Source: Otis tarda (taxonomy: Eukaryota > Chordata > Aves > Otidiformes > Otididae). Taken from it: a stretch of DNA of 64,000 nucleotides. Of the stretch, positions 44,346 through 57,851 are shown in pieces; position 1 is the first letter of the stretch, and each line of letters begins with the position of its first letter. Where the stretch lies: positions 5,732,001 to 5,796,000 of the forward strand of contig CM048575.1 in assembly GCA_026413225.1 (NCBI GenBank), read 5' to 3'. The notes below the pieces were generated by a model, which saw nothing but the letters and a program-made list of their open reading frames with translations, was not told where the DNA came from and ran no database searches. The position numbers were made by a program, and so were the translations under genes.

Positions 44346-46539
44346 ATCCAGAGTCACAGAACAATAAATTGCCATAAAAAATAGACAATCAATTTAATTT
44401 TAAAAATGGAACCTGTTTTGCTGTTTCACATTTTTGGCTCTCATCAGCAACGTGAAGTTGAAATGCTGGATTTGTGTATAAATATGTATATGTGTATCTA
44501 CACACATCTTTTTGGGATGGCTTTTCTGTTGGCAGTTGGGCTTTGCTTCTTTTAAACAATAGTTGGAGAGAGAAGATTTCAAAGCACACAGTTCAGTGCA
44601 CTTACAGGCTGGCTCTCCTCTCCTTTACCTCAAGGCTTTGGGGTGGCAGAGGGACCAGGTGTGCAGGATTTGGGCTGGGGTGCTGCTCACACAGCAGAAC
44701 ACCCAGTAGTGCACCCGTAGCTGCAGTGAGCGGCTCAGCATCCCTCGGTGCCTGGGCCAGGGAAGAGCGACCTGCTCTGAAGCCCAGGGAGGGGGATGAG
44801 CACTTTGAGTACCCAAGATGAGGAGAAAAAACCCAGGAGAGAGGAGCTCACAAGGGCAGGGAGCTGTTAAGGAAAGACTAGGTGCATGGGAAAGGGCAGC
44901 AAGGTCCAGAAAGCCAAGGGAGCAGGGCAGCACGGTGCCAGTGATGGCACAGAACTCTCCCTGCCCTCGGCACACACGAAGCCAGTTCCAAGCAGGATTT
45001 TATACAGCCAGCTTCACAAGGGGAGGTGCAGGTAAGCATCACCTACAGCGTGGGAGCTGGCAGCTCAGGGTCCCAGATCCCAGGCTCTTTCAAGGTTTTT
45101 CTGCAGCAGCCCCAAACACTTAGGGGAAGGTTTTCAGATTTGGTAACCCACAGCCTTGTCTCTCCCAGAGCATGCTTGGTCAGACAGGCAGCTCTGTCAG
45201 GAATTCACCTGTCTGCACTCCCCCAGCCAAAAGGTATTCATGAAGTGCAGAGCACACAATAAGATAAATCAAGTGATAGCAAATAAAGAAACAGCAACTC
45301 GAAGTTTGAATTCAGACCACAATCAGGCAAATAAATATTCCTGTCCTTATCTCTGCACACAGCTCTCATCCACCGATGCCAGAGGCATGAGTCTTTACAG
45401 GACCAAAACATGATCAATTCATAATTGCAAAAATCTCCCAAGGACCAGGCTTTTAATTGTTTCCATAAGTTTTGCCCAAGAGCTATTTTAATTCCAAGCA
45501 GCTGTCTTAAAGAACAACAAGAAAAGAACTTAATACATAGGACTTTACTGTGATGGCTCATTATTGATTGAAAAGACAAGAAATAATTAAGCTGCTGAAA
45601 AATATACTGTGAATACTTTGTTTCAGAGACTAGATGAGGGATTCTGAGACGAGTTTGTGCATCTTGGCACCACGAGAGAATTGCACGTCACCTGCCCTGG
45701 GCATAGGTACTTTGAGGAAAGGGAGACCTTCCTCTTCAGGGTGACTGGGCGCTTGACATGGGTACAAAACAAAGTGCAGAGGGTAGTTAACAAGTGAAAG
45801 ACACAAGCCTGTCATCCTGGTCTATACAGACACCTTGGGAGCATGTGTGGGTCTGACCCAGCAGTCTGGCCAGTGCCACAGGCCAACGCAGAACCAGTCC
45901 TGGGTCTAGCAAGGCCCCCACAAGGCACATGGGCAGGTCTGGCCCAGACCTGGCTGCTGGCTCCTGCCTGGGCACAGCCTGTCACAAGCCAAATTCAGCG
46001 TTCACCCAGCCCACTGCACACTGCCAGGCATGGGGGGCTGTGCAGCTGTGGTCTGTGCCTCCCCGTACCAGCTCGGAGCATCACATCTAGGTAAGATATC
46101 TGCTGGCCTCAAAACCCCACATTTCCCCCCTCCCTGTAAGATATGTACAACCTCTCCTACTTCTCATCAATTATCTCAACCCATCTGGCTGCTTCTCCAA
46201 GTTGCATTGATTACGAGCATCCTGTGCCCTAGAGATAAAAAACACCAGCCCCATTTGCCCCCTGTGCCTTCTCCATATTGGCTCATAACGTGATGAGACT
46301 GGTGATGAATAGCCTGCTGGGAAATCAATAAGAGCACAGACGTGTCTCAGCCCCAAGATTAATGGAACTGACTTGGCACAGAAAACTTCCCTCCGTTCGC
46401 ACAGCCAGCCCACAATGCCTGTCAGTTCAAGTTTCCTTAACCATGGGTGTATATTTGACTTGCACGGCCATCCTCTAAATTGCAGTTCACCAATTTCCAC
46501 AATCCTAGCCGCAGAGTCACCAGTTAAAAGGTCTCCATC
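44346..46539. other. Non-coding DNA without recognisable features
   Basis: Mixed DNA with short open frames on both strands. GTGCAG|GTAAGCAT near 45030 is a fair donor without a polypyrimidine acceptor close upstream. No repeat family is named with confidence. Confidence 0.4.
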
Positions 46540-46760
46540 AAGCTAAATCAGAAGAGACCATACAGACTGAAAAAATATCTTTCTTCCTAAACAGTCATGA
46601 GCAGAATTTAAAAAAACAGCCAAAACACCCCAAACACTGTCTTCAGATTGGTTCTGGCAGGTTAGCAGCTGTATTTTGTTAATTATAATCATTTTGGGGA
46701 AGGTCAATTAACTCTTAATCTGTCAAATCAGTCCCACACCTTGCTTTACTTTTAAATCTG
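46540..46760. promoter_or_regulatory. Short AT-rich CNE-like block
   Basis: Includes GTTAATTATAATCATTTTGG, GGTCAATTAACTC, TTAATCTGTCAAATCAG and an E-box-like CAGCTG. Non-repetitive and without open frames; the role is inferred. Confidence 0.22.
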
Positions 46761-49700
46761 ATACAGCTCAGGATCACTCTTCTCCAGGGTGACTGCTGCA
46801 GTCGCAGCCCATGAAGGAGCTGAGCACTAGATCACCTTTTCCACATTCCTCTGCAGCCTGAGCATCCGGTCTTCATTTAGCACAACCCTAACAAGCGGGG
46901 CTGCCGTTGCAGAAGTCCCTCTTCAATCTGTAATGGAAAACCCTCAGCCTCAATAAAATCTGAGGAAAATAAAACAGACTTCCCTAAGCAACAAACTGTA
47001 TTGGTGGGTGAACCCAGTAGCAAGTGTTCCAGAAATCAAGACCACAAAAAAGCAGAGACAGCAGGGCACTACAAGTCTTACAACTTGTAAAATCTATAAT
47101 ATGCACCCAACAGGTGTATAATTTAAAGTGCTTTTGATTAGCTATTAAGTAGCAAGTAATAGCTGTCATTAACTCCACACTAGCAAGGCCATACAAGCTC
47201 CAAGAATCTGTTCTACTCCGTATTTTCAACTCAGCATTCTTCCTCCAAATCCCGTGAAACAGTGCAGTCTGAGGCTGCATTCCCAATGTGACACAAACAA
47301 GACAGGGGTATCTCACTTGGACGCTGCTTAATAAAGAAAAACGTTTCTTAAACCAGACACTGCAAGGCAAAATATTTCCAATTCTTCTCACCCTTAGTGC
47401 CCAGCCTCCAATCACCTTGTAACAAGCTGAAATGGGGCAGGGTGTGGACAGCACTTCTGTTCATTCCCAACCCTTGATGATACCTTGTTTTAATGAAATG
47501 AAATATTGATCACTCGAGAGTACGCATAACTGTAGGTTAGGGTAGATGGCGATTTCATGGTTTTAGGGCCATATCACAGATGTTCGATGGATTTTCCCAC
47601 CTCCAGGTTTAAAACCCATTAGTTTCTGATCCTTAGACATAGAATAGAGCACTTGATTTACCTGCAGTAAAGTCAAAATCATTACACACCGATTCCCCTA
47701 GAGCTGGATCCAGAGCTCAGGAAAAGACCTCTGGTGACACTTCGAGGACCAACAGTCCTCTGCAAGCAGAACTTCATCCTTAATGTTGCTACTTACAAAG
47801 CGCAAGAATTAAATAATTTAATTTTCAACTTGTATCTATGGGGCTTAGTAACCGCACAGTACAAAGCTGCCCCATTGTACGCAAGCTGAACAGCAGCTCT
47901 GAAAAGCCAACCTGGACCCTGGAAACACTGGGGTAGAGGGAAATGAAAGAGCATGTGTGTAAAATATAGATAAGAAAGCAAATCCCAGCTGTCTTCCTTA
48001 TCAGCCCTTCCTATTTCTCTGGCAAGACCATGTAATTTTGTGCCGTAATAGCAAAGGTTGGAGTGACTGCTGTCACATTTGAATGATACTGCTATAGCTT
48101 CCTTCTTTATATGTATCTGAAATGGGAATCTTGGAATCCGTTCTCTGGGCACCGTCTGTTTTTTCCAGGGCTTGTCTTAGCCCCTCCTTTCCTATAAAAT
48201 GCACCTTTCTGAAGCACAGATCTGAGATAAATAACAATACTGTGCCTTGCATGTTCAGAGACTTTCAGAAACGTCCTATCATTTATCCTTTCAGCGAGCT
48301 ATAATTTGTGCTCACAAACCTAAGGTAAAACTGACACCAACAATAAGATCTACCCAGGCCCAGAGCAAATCATCGTGGAAACAGAGTTCCCTCTGCCTGG
48401 GACTGAAATGTATCCTTAATTCCTTCCCTGATGAAAGGAGCAGAAAATATGCTCACCTTGGAGAACAAAGGAACAGTTCCATTTTATTGTATCAATGGAA
48501 GAAGCACAAATGACTTCAAAGAAGTATCTGTAGGTCTAAGTGGTTGGATGGGAACAGGGCCACTCAACTTCTAAGGGAGGCACCAGACCTGGGGACTCTG
48601 CTTAAAATATCAGCTGAGAGCAAGCAAATCACTTACACAGGCTGTCACAGCCGGTTTCGGGCTACAAAACTTTGTGAAGAGTCTGTTCGACACTTACATG
48701 CTGTAGCCTTAAGCACACACTTCACTTCCATTCAGCTCAAGAATTTTACTTTTCTAATCATAAGTGTTGGCATTATACATAGATAGTATTATACATGATC
48801 AAATTTATGTGAACAAGAAACATTAATTTCTAGATAATCAACAATTTTGCAATGCAACTGTAAGCAAGAGTTGAATTAATCTTATGTTTCAGACCTTAAA
48901 TCTTTACTGAATGTGTACCTAAGGACACAGCTTAAATTCTGCATATGCACATTTGTCAGGTTTTTTACTAAATTAATGTGGCAAATAGCTGTAGAAAAAA
49001 GATTAGGTGAAATAAATTCAGAGAGTCGTGAAATTACAAAGTCACTCTTTTTCTACCCAGAATTACAGGATGAAACTACAGGTGCACATTTCAGGCTCCT
49101 AGAACAGAGCCTTTAAGAATTCTTATCAGCTTCCCTTATTCTGCAGGGAGAAACAGTGCAGTGATTTTTTTTTAATGCACTGATATTTCCTTAAAAACAG
49201 ACCCAAGCCATGGTCCCCCCTCACATGGCCCTGGCAAGGGCAGCACCGCCTCGTTGCTGCACACTCCATTTCCCACATGAAAAATACCTTTCAGCCCCAC
49301 TTCCCCAGCTCTGACGCTTTTGACTGATAGCACAAAATTGAACCGCACTAAGCACACATTAGAAAATCTGATAAATATTGTTTGGAAATATAATTGAGGT
49401 TTAACTGGAGCATGAATTTTTCACTTTGAAGCAAAGATTTTCCACTTATTTATGAGAAAGATTTAGTGTTACAAACAACGATGACAGCTAAGATAAATGT
49501 TAACCTAAGTTACGCTTTTCCTCATAACCTGCAGAGCCTTTATTCAAAAGTGCTTTATGTCACCACTGCACACATCACGAGACAGAGCTGCAAAAACCTC
49601 AGGATACTCCCATCCCCTGCTCTTTTCAGGTACAGCACTGGCTGCAAAAGATCAGAAGCATCCAACACGTTTGGGGTTCAAAATCCTGAGGAAGGTTTTA

Positions 49701-50559
49701 TTGAGCTACGCATTGAGACTGAGGCTTGGTTTACCCTTGGATCAGGTTTTGTGTCAACATGACTTCTGACACATCAGTTGATAGCTTTGCCATGAATATT
49801 TAAGAGCAGAGTGTTCACCGGAGTTGTTTTATGATACAAGAACACTCATCTCACATGGCAGTTATTTTGCTCTCAGCCCGTACAACACTTCCACAAATTG
49901 GTAAAGAGAAATCAGATCAAGATGGCCATTATGTAGGTACCTAGAGATAACAGGAAAAGGCTATCAGCTTTTCATCTAAAGCTTTGTATTTTAATATTCT
50001 AGGAAGTTTCTTACCTATGGTGCTGACAGACTGGTGACGAGAACTGCAGAAGCTATTGTTTGTCAGAGCAGCCAGCCACGTCCTACACGTAGTGCCAAGC
50101 ACTGTGCAAACACGCAAAACAAACCTTACATCCCCAGAAAACCTTAATCCCGGCATGTTAAATAGAAGATCTTTTGCTAGATGGTGAAAAAGCTAATTCC
50201 ATTTCAATATTATCAGAGCAGTTGATATTAAACAATATTCTTACGCTTTCATCTGTTTTTTCATAGGTTTCATTCTGCTTTGGAATGCAACAAGCATTCA
50301 CACTTAGACTGCAAAAACACACGCTGCTTTAATCAGGGCTTCACTAACAAGGAACCACTGGTATCAAACAATGTTTCATTAAGTCAAGGATGAACGTTAA
50401 AATTCCTGTATAGCATCAGGTCAGAGCAGGCAGTGGACTGAATGCTAACAGCTCAGCCCTCCTGCTCCCTCCTCCTATTAACACTCCTCAGCTGTGCAAA
50501 CAAGATAGTAACAACACTCCGCTACGCACCAAATGCTAAATTCAGATCCCAGCTCCACG
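46761..50559. other. Non-coding DNA without recognisable features
   Basis: The 156-codon - strand frame at 46984-47454 and other shorter frames resemble no known protein. A short direct repeat (ATTATACAT at about 48772 and 48790) is the only local duplication noticed. AT-rich at 48700-49130 and 50160-50420. Confidence 0.4.
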
Positions 50560-51080
50560 CCTCATAAATTTTCATCCTGGCATCACTTCTTGTTCTTTTT
50601 ACAGCATTTTAAAAATGTAGGTTATCCTTTGCATTTTAAGCAGACACAATTGTATCAGATGCCTGGGTTTTACAGCAGCCAAGATGTTCCCAAGTTTGAT
50701 GAACTGATCTCAAGTGAGATAAATTATGTCAGTTGTCTGCTTTGTCAGTAAATCAAGAGTTGACATTTCCTTGATTTGTAAAGGTATAATGTTACAGTGC
50801 AGAAAAGTATGCTCTTGAAAATCGGTACGGCAAGGTTAGATTAATAAGCAGTTTAAAGAAAATGTCCCAATGTAATGGGCTTGGAACATCCAAACTCAAT
50901 TCCAGTTCACTTGATATTTCTCAGGTTTTCTTCTTTAGGCATTCAAAAAAATGCTGTATAAAACATTTTATGGAATATTCCATCTATATGCTCTTCTGCT
51001 TTACAGTAATTGATAACATTTACATATATTTCCATGTCATATTATGCCATAAATTTGCATAGAGCCAGGTTACATTTTTC
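50560..51080. promoter_or_regulatory. AT-rich CNE-like block with perfect octamer
   Basis: AT-rich and non-repetitive, with an octamer ATTTGCAT at 51053-51060, TGTCAGTTGTCTGC and GTAATTGATAAC words. Short + frames at 50533-50751 and 50862-51062 are unrecognised. Regulatory identity is inferred. Confidence 0.25.
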
Positions 51081-53499
51081 AGATGTAGGCATGCTGCTTC
51101 AGTGAATTTCAGGAGCCGAATCGCATCTCAAGTTGGAATTGCCCTGCTCCCAGAATTCCCTCTCCCGTACAGCAGCACAGCGTATATCCCCACTAACAAC
51201 CCCAGCGGTACCGCTGCGCTGTCCTGCAAAGCGGGTCGGGGGTAGCCGTGCCCCACATCCACGCAACACTGCAAACGAGATGCTGCAAAGATGAAGCTGC
51301 ACCGCATGGCTCCACTCCCTGGCCCGTGAAAGGTCCCACATCGCCTTTCCTGTAATCATAACTCGTCCCGGTCTCCTCTTGCTGTATGCTTTACTGAAGG
51401 AAACGTGGGGTTTTGGGCTGTGCCAGTGTTTTTCCGGGTGGCAATGCATTCCACTTCAAGGCAGAACTGAAGAGAGGTATTCTACCAATTTTCATATTGT
51501 GAAGTGAATTTAACCCATTTTGCTTGTTCATACTGCTTTCTGGAGCTATTTTTACTGCTCTGAAGCCATGCGTTAAAAGCACAGTTGGTTCCCGAGATGA
51601 ACAAAAACAAACCCTACTGGAGTCAGACTGGGAACAGTTACATTAAAGTGCTACCATTTTTTTAAAAAGTAATTTGGGGTTGTGTTTTGATTTACACTAA
51701 ATAAAATCTACTGGTTAGCAGCAGAGATGCCATGAATTTACATGTGACATTTGGAAAATGTTCTAACCATCTGGCCCCTGTAAAGCGTATACAGGGCATC
51801 GCAGCCTCACGGGGGAATGTTTACTGAACGACACTTTGATCACCATCAGTAATATTTTTTATAGGACTAGTCAGTCATCAAATCTCATTGAGCAGAGGCT
51901 TTTACACTGGGAAGTAGACAGTAAAACAATTGGAGGTTACGCGTGCTATTTCTAATATTCTTTTGAACACAGCCAAGGGACTGATGAACCACCACTTGCA
52001 CAATTAACTCAACGCTCTGCCTTTGGGGAATAAAGCCAGAATCCAGCTACAACACCCAGGCTCTGTCCCCAGTGCAAACACACTGAGGCAGGCCCTTGCC
52101 ATTGAGGCAGATGAAACAGATAAGCAGGGAATAACAGCATTATCAGAGAGGCCTCCCAAGATCTCTGAGCAGGTCACTAACATCAATGAAGCAGCACACA
52201 AACTCCAACATCTTGTTCTCCCTATTCAACAGGCCAAGCTGCCTCCAAAGGCCCCCCCTCTTCAGTGATTCCAAGGCAACAGATGCACTGGAAGGCAGCG
52301 TTTGAGAAAGCAAGGGCTGTGCCCCAGTAAGGGGCTGCTCAGATTCATTCCAGGGAGCAGAGTCCTGCTCTGAGCATGTTATTTTTCATTAATAAGAGGC
52401 AATAAAGCAGGAGGGGAAAAATACACTGAAAGTATTGAAGAGCCTGTACCACTGAGCACATTTAGCTCTTAACTCCAGCACTCTTTTTCCTGAATTAGCA
52501 ACGTACAGCCACAAAATCTTCAAGCTGAAGAGCAAGTTCTTCCCCAGCAATAACCCAAACCCACAATCATACAGTGTAAAATATATTTTATCTCTATAAC
52601 TACCAACCAAGACTTGCACATGCAAGAAGTCCTCTTCTTCCTTCAACTCCGCTCCTGATTATAACCCAAATGAACAGTCATCCAGCATCAAGAGTCATCA
52701 GGAAATTTTTGCCTCTGAAAAACATCTCCAACCCCTCTCTCCAGACAGCAGAAGATGCAATGATAAATTCAGCTCAGTAACCTCCCCCCACCAGATTCTC
52801 TCCCTTATCTTCCACCTCTGCCCACTCAGCCCAGCCCATGCTCTCCTTCTCTGGGAAACCATCCCCAGCGCGACCTCAGCATCCTGCCTGAGCCGGGCCT
52901 GTCCAAGCAAAGAACCAACGTGTCAATGGAGGGCAGAGCCATGAGGGACAGGTCTAGACAACAGATACTCTTTCCATATATGCACTTTTTGGGACCTCGT
53001 TTACCTGCTGCTTTTAAGGTAGAGTTCTTCTGAAAGTAGATACTACTGCTTCACAGTGAGGAGAAAGAACAAGAATAATTACGTGAATACATGGTTAAGT
53101 CAAATATTAGAAGCGAAAACTGAAACTTAAGGATGCTAAAATCCAACTCCTCATGCAAATACTTTTAGTAACATATAAAAAGAAATAGAGAAATAGTGGA
53201 AGTCTATCACAGCCTTGCAAGATTATCTTGTGGAAACAAAATGCATCTAAGCTTCTAGACTGTGTCAACAGCTCTTTACCTTGATCTTCCTTTGTATTAT
53301 TAGTATTTGCATCACAATAGTACTGAGAGACTGCAAGGGAAGACAGCATACCATTGTGCTTAGGATTTTACAAGCAGCAGAAATAGATAATTCCTGCCCT
53401 GAAAGCCTGAGAGTTCACACTTAAAATAAGAGGAAAGATAATTAACTTTCCACTAGAGAAACACTTTACCTGCGTGTAGAGACAGAGCTCAGATCTACG
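51081..53499. other. Non-coding DNA without recognisable features
   Basis: CpG-containing patch at 51110-51430; mixed DNA otherwise. Open frames are short and unrecognised. Confidence 0.4.
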
Positions 53500-54568
53500 T
53501 CCAGCTCAGTGTTGGCACCAGGTTTTCTCTGTGGTCTACAAGGCTGTGTTTTCCCTGGCTTCCTAAAACTAGGAGTAAAGGTTTGGTTCTTCCCAGCCCT
53601 GTAGAAGGCAGGGGTGGTCACAAATGCAACTCACTGTTGGGGAGCATTGCTGCAAGCTTTTGCTTTTATTTCATAGAGAGTTAAAAGCAAGAACCTAAGT
53701 TCTGTTTCACCTTGCAGCCTCACTGGATCCCATGGTGCAAGCCAGTCCAATTCCAAGCAGGAGCTGGCCCCATTCACCCCAGGCTGAGCACAGGGCTGTC
53801 ACACATCACTTGTCCTGGTGAGCAGCCAGCTTTCACCTGATGCTTTTCCTCTCACCTCCCAGGAATGAGGCAGAACCAAGAAAACCAGTCCATAGCAGCA
53901 GTGCTGCTACCAAAATGCCCTTTGCTCACAGAGGTGGCCAAGATAAGCACTTAGCATCAAACACATTAGTAAGAGAGCTGAAGGAGTGAACAGCCCAGGG
54001 CAGTGACCATGACAGTAGGACAGGCAGCTTTATTTAATTGCTGTTTGATTTTTGTGCAGCCCATTTCACAGCCAGGAGGGGTGGGAACACAGGCACCCCA
54101 CCCAGGTAGCTAACACATGGCAATTACAAGCCCAGAGAAGGATGTGGGGATCCTTTTTGCATCAGCTGCTTTCAAAGTAACCAGGAATGTCATTGCTCAT
54201 CTTTTGGACTAGATTTGAGACCCAGCTGAACTCTGCTGGCTTAATTAGCTCACCATAAATAAACATCATTTACAAGACCTAAACATTTAAAACACCCTGT
54301 TAAGCATCCAAAACATAAATGCTTTAATTATAGACTAGCTCAGATTTAAGTAACACTGGGATAAATGCTATAGAGCAGCTGTCTATGAATATTTTACAAT
54401 GAGATTGCTCTCTGTTCACCAGGTCCACAGAGATGACCAGGTTGGGAAGAACAGATTCATCCTTTAAAATGCCTGTTCTCCTTTCCCTGAAGGGTGTGAC
54501 AGCTCTGCCACCAGCTCTGCCAGTTTGCCAAAAGCTTTGTCCTCAGTCAGGGGCCCACAGTGAGCCCA
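53500..54568. other. CpG-free stretch, non-coding
   Basis: No CpG dinucleotide occurs between the CG at 53498-53499 and the CG at 54569-54570, about 1070 bp, although the interval is not especially AT-rich. There is almost no open frame in it either. This points to long-term germline methylation with no selection to keep CpGs. No repeat family is recognised. Confidence 0.85.
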
Positions 54569-55979
54569 CGTTTGGGGTTCTCTGCTGCTGTGCTAAATCC
54601 TGTTCCATTCTGCTGCAGCTCTGCTCACTACCCAGCAGAATCGCTAGAAGGGTTGCCTTGACTGCAGTGTGCTCTGGACCAGATCCCAAAATCTACATGT
54701 CTGTCTTAAATCTACAGAGAAAGTCTGGGTTTCACTTTACATTTAAAACCCATTTATATTAACAGAGTGGTGTAAAAGGACTAACACCCTTGAAAACAAA
54801 GCCACAAATACCCAAGCAAGACAGCTTATTACAAAAGGTGACCAAAAGTCACTGGTAAACCAGTTACTCATCTGCCTCAGCTCCAGCACATTACTGCCCT
54901 GGTCACTGCACTGGGGCTGACTCCAGCTGGCACTCTCACTGCTTTGCAGATGCAGCCCTGGAAGGTTTGACCGAGCAGGGAAAGATCAGTATTTTCCTGG
55001 CTTTGCCCAGCTGGTTCTGAGATTTACATCACAGAGCATCCTGCTTTCTTATAATGGGTTATGTACTGGTGTAAGAGCAGCCTGTGAAAGCTCAGCCAAG
55101 ACCGCTACTGCAACTGATGCTTGTACCAACACAATACAAAAAGTATTTCTTACTCCAAACAGATGCAACAGAAAAGCCATTGGTGCTTTACCCATGATCA
55201 AGCCTATCTCCCAAGTTCCAACCTGGTGCTGGATCTCAGACTTTGATATCTAGCAAATAGCAAAAAAAAAAGGACATACACTGCTGACTTCCTATCTCAT
55301 CAGGAAAATTCAAAATTTTCTCTAGTTTGAGTCAGTATAATTTACTCTAAAGTACTCAAGGGCTTTTGTCCTAACGATGGTCACAGCTCTCATTTAACTT
55401 AAAATGAGCAAACAAACTGAATCAGTCTTCAAAGAGCAGAAGCCAGGCAGCCAATTTCACCTTCAGCCAAGGAACTCTCCATGCACTGGGGCTGCTGAAC
55501 ACCTGCAGGATATTGATTGCTCTTAAACAGCCACCTTGAGAATGCCAATTCCATCTCTGCCTCCAAAATGCGGCATTTCTTCACACACAGAGCACTAGCT
55601 GTTCAGCCTTTTTTTGCTGTATGTAGTAAATGGAGCAAGTGATTTTTTTTCTTTAACTACAGACTGGAAACTTCATTCCTATTACAGTGACAGTAATCTA
55701 TTAGTTAAGGAAATCAAGTTTTTACTCACTACAGGAGGGAAGAGAGATACTTAAGCTTTTATGTCAGTTCATTCTCTATTAATGATAAACATTGGAAGCC
55801 TGGCAGGAATAGATCATCTTGCATTTATTGCTCCAAGTATATTAGAATTAGCAGCAGGCAGAGCAGCAATTAAACACCAAATGTCTTCACCAGCTCTGCT
55901 GCCAGAGCACACCACTGTACAACTGGGTTGACCAGAAGTAAGCAAAGAGGAATCTTCATGCAAATCAACAAGAGCTCCT
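54569..55979. other. Non-coding DNA, CpG-poor
   Basis: Only a handful of CpGs across 1.4 kb. No open frame of note, no repeat family, no RNA gene recognised. Confidence 0.4.
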
Positions 55980-56160
55980 ACTAAAGGCACAGCAGACCAC
56001 GGTTATCAGGCCCTGCCTCGAGAAGATGCCGAACGGACGAGCTGGGAAGCCTGCAGAAGATTCCTGCAGCAGCAGGTGCCTCATCCCTGATCCCGTTGGG
56101 AAGGCCACCAGCATCCCAGGGGATCAGCCTCAGGGACAATAAAAATTGCTTGCTATTCTA
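55980..56160 (+). other. Small CpG-bearing patch ending in AATAAA
   Basis: In the CpG-poor surroundings, 56000-56095 holds several CpGs and a CAGCAGCAG run, and about 40 bp later AATAAAAATTGC gives a polyadenylation signal on the + strand. It could be the end of a transcript. No acceptor with a good pyrimidine tract precedes it and no poly(A) tract follows, so it is not a processed retrocopy. Confidence 0.2.
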
Positions 56161-56520
56161 TTACCGTTACTAGTGCTGGACTTAAGCTTTATTTTAGTTT
56201 TGCTATTCTTCTATTACTCAAGTTTTTTTCCTACTGGCTTTTTTATCAGTTAGTGCATCAACTTAAGGCCCCCACATCCCAAACAGTTTATTTATGCTGT
56301 CACAATAAATATTGAGCATATTCCGTTTGTATTATGTTTTCCCTTTTCTCCCTTATTCAAGGCTTCCAGATTTATTAAATACAAGTGCCCTAATACACGC
56401 TAGCCTTATTATCCTTTTGGAAGACCTCGAGGCATATTTGTTTTATTAACCATTTTAGATCAAAGCAGTTAATTTATACTAATGTAAATAAAAGACACAG
56501 ATTACCTTAATGAGAAGCTA
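56161..56520. promoter_or_regulatory. AT-rich CNE-like block with TCF/LEF-type site
   Basis: AT-rich and without an open frame, with GATCAAAG (TCF/LEF consensus on the - strand) at 56458-56465, GTTAATTTATACTAATG and CACAATAAATATTG words. Inferred. Confidence 0.25.
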
Positions 56521-57350
56521 AAGCATCACTTGATTCTTTGTTTAATGTATCACCTGAAAACATACACAGTCTGTATTTTCTACTCAGGTTCAATCATGTA
56601 CACACATTCCCTTATCATGAAAAATACTTACAAGTCCACAAGGAATTATCAAAAACATAAGGGGCATATTTTTATTATGTCTTCTGAAGTTACTCATCCT
56701 CTCACTCCCCCTTCCCCCCAAAAAAAGCTTTTCTAAGCAACTTTTCACAGCTTAAAGTTCTGTTCAGTTTAAATAAGTGTCCACACATTCTGTTCATTAG
56801 CTGAAGTTCCTCCAATCTATTGGAGAGGGGAGAAATCAGACTGAGCTGGACTGCCCTGGGAGAACAGCTTAAAAGTCTAAAGCTTTGCAAAATTCAAGTT
56901 CTTTTACCAAAATCCTGCCAACAAGTTGCGCTTTGATCCACATGAGCGCACACTACCCACCTCTGGAGTTTCAGCATGACTGTTCACAGCAATCCAAAAT
57001 CTCTATACAAAGTCCCAGCCAAAAATTCTACTTAGCTTGATGCCAAAGCCAGTTTAGAATTTTATTTTGTCACACATTTAGTATGGGGAACGTAAAGGCT
57101 GTTTTTCCCCCTGTTGTTTCCAGAACACTCATTTCTTTGGAAAGCCTCTTGAGCGGTGAAGGCCTGCAGCAGGCTCCAGGCTGCTGAGAGCCTGGGGGTA
57201 CGGCACCATGTGCTGCCGAGCATGTTACACAGGCAGCCTAATTTGGACAACTTCATAAAACGTGTAAAAATTGAAGACCTCTGTAACAAAAGATAAGGCT
57301 GCCTACAGCAGCCAGCCACTCTAGTCCAAGCATGCAGGCCAGCTCGCAAT
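56521..57350. other. Non-coding DNA without recognisable features
   Basis: Mixed composition. Short open frames only. Confidence 0.4.
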
Positions 57351-57851
57351 ATGGTGAAACAAACCCACACCACGCAACGGCCAGCTTTGCTATCTGAAAA
57401 AAGCTTCTTCAACGCCTGTGTGCCCAGTACAATAAATTACTGCCTTTCCTGGTTAATGCTGCCAGCTGAACGGCCTGCAGAGCTCCCCTGCCCTGCACTG
57501 TTTCTTATACTGACAATTAAGCAGATTTGTGCACAGAACAAAGTATTAAGGAAAGATGCAAGTGGATTTGCTGTAAGTGAAAAGGACTCTGCCTGTGCTG
57601 CACACAAGAACTTCACTGTCCTCTGTGAAGAGCAGCATCTGCAAACTCACGGTAGCTTCAAAAACCAAACTGTCCTAAGAAAATACAATCATTTTTCTGA
57701 TGCTCCTGCTCATACAAGACTCAAGCCTGCAGGATCTTTACCTGTCTCAAGAGATTTAGGCCCTGATCGGAACAGGTCTGGGGTTAAAAGGAGCAGAGGA
57801 ATGTTCATCTGGTTCCCCCTCCAACAGGTATTCTTGAAAATTCCAGCCTAA
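57351..57851 (+). other. 166-codon open frame, not recognised
   Basis: An ATG-initiated frame runs 501 nt in DNA of ordinary composition, which is longer than expected by chance there. The predicted protein (starting MVKQTHTTQRPALL) has no signal peptide, membrane segment, repeat or motif I can name and resembles no family I know. No promoter, splice site pair or polyadenylation signal frames it. I would not annotate it as a gene without transcript or conservation evidence. Confidence 0.12.

Noticed and set aside
45835..45900. Possible old CR1 words (gtgggtctgacccagcagtc) near 45845
   Set aside because: Too short and diverged to place in order against CR1; not supported without a repeat-library alignment.
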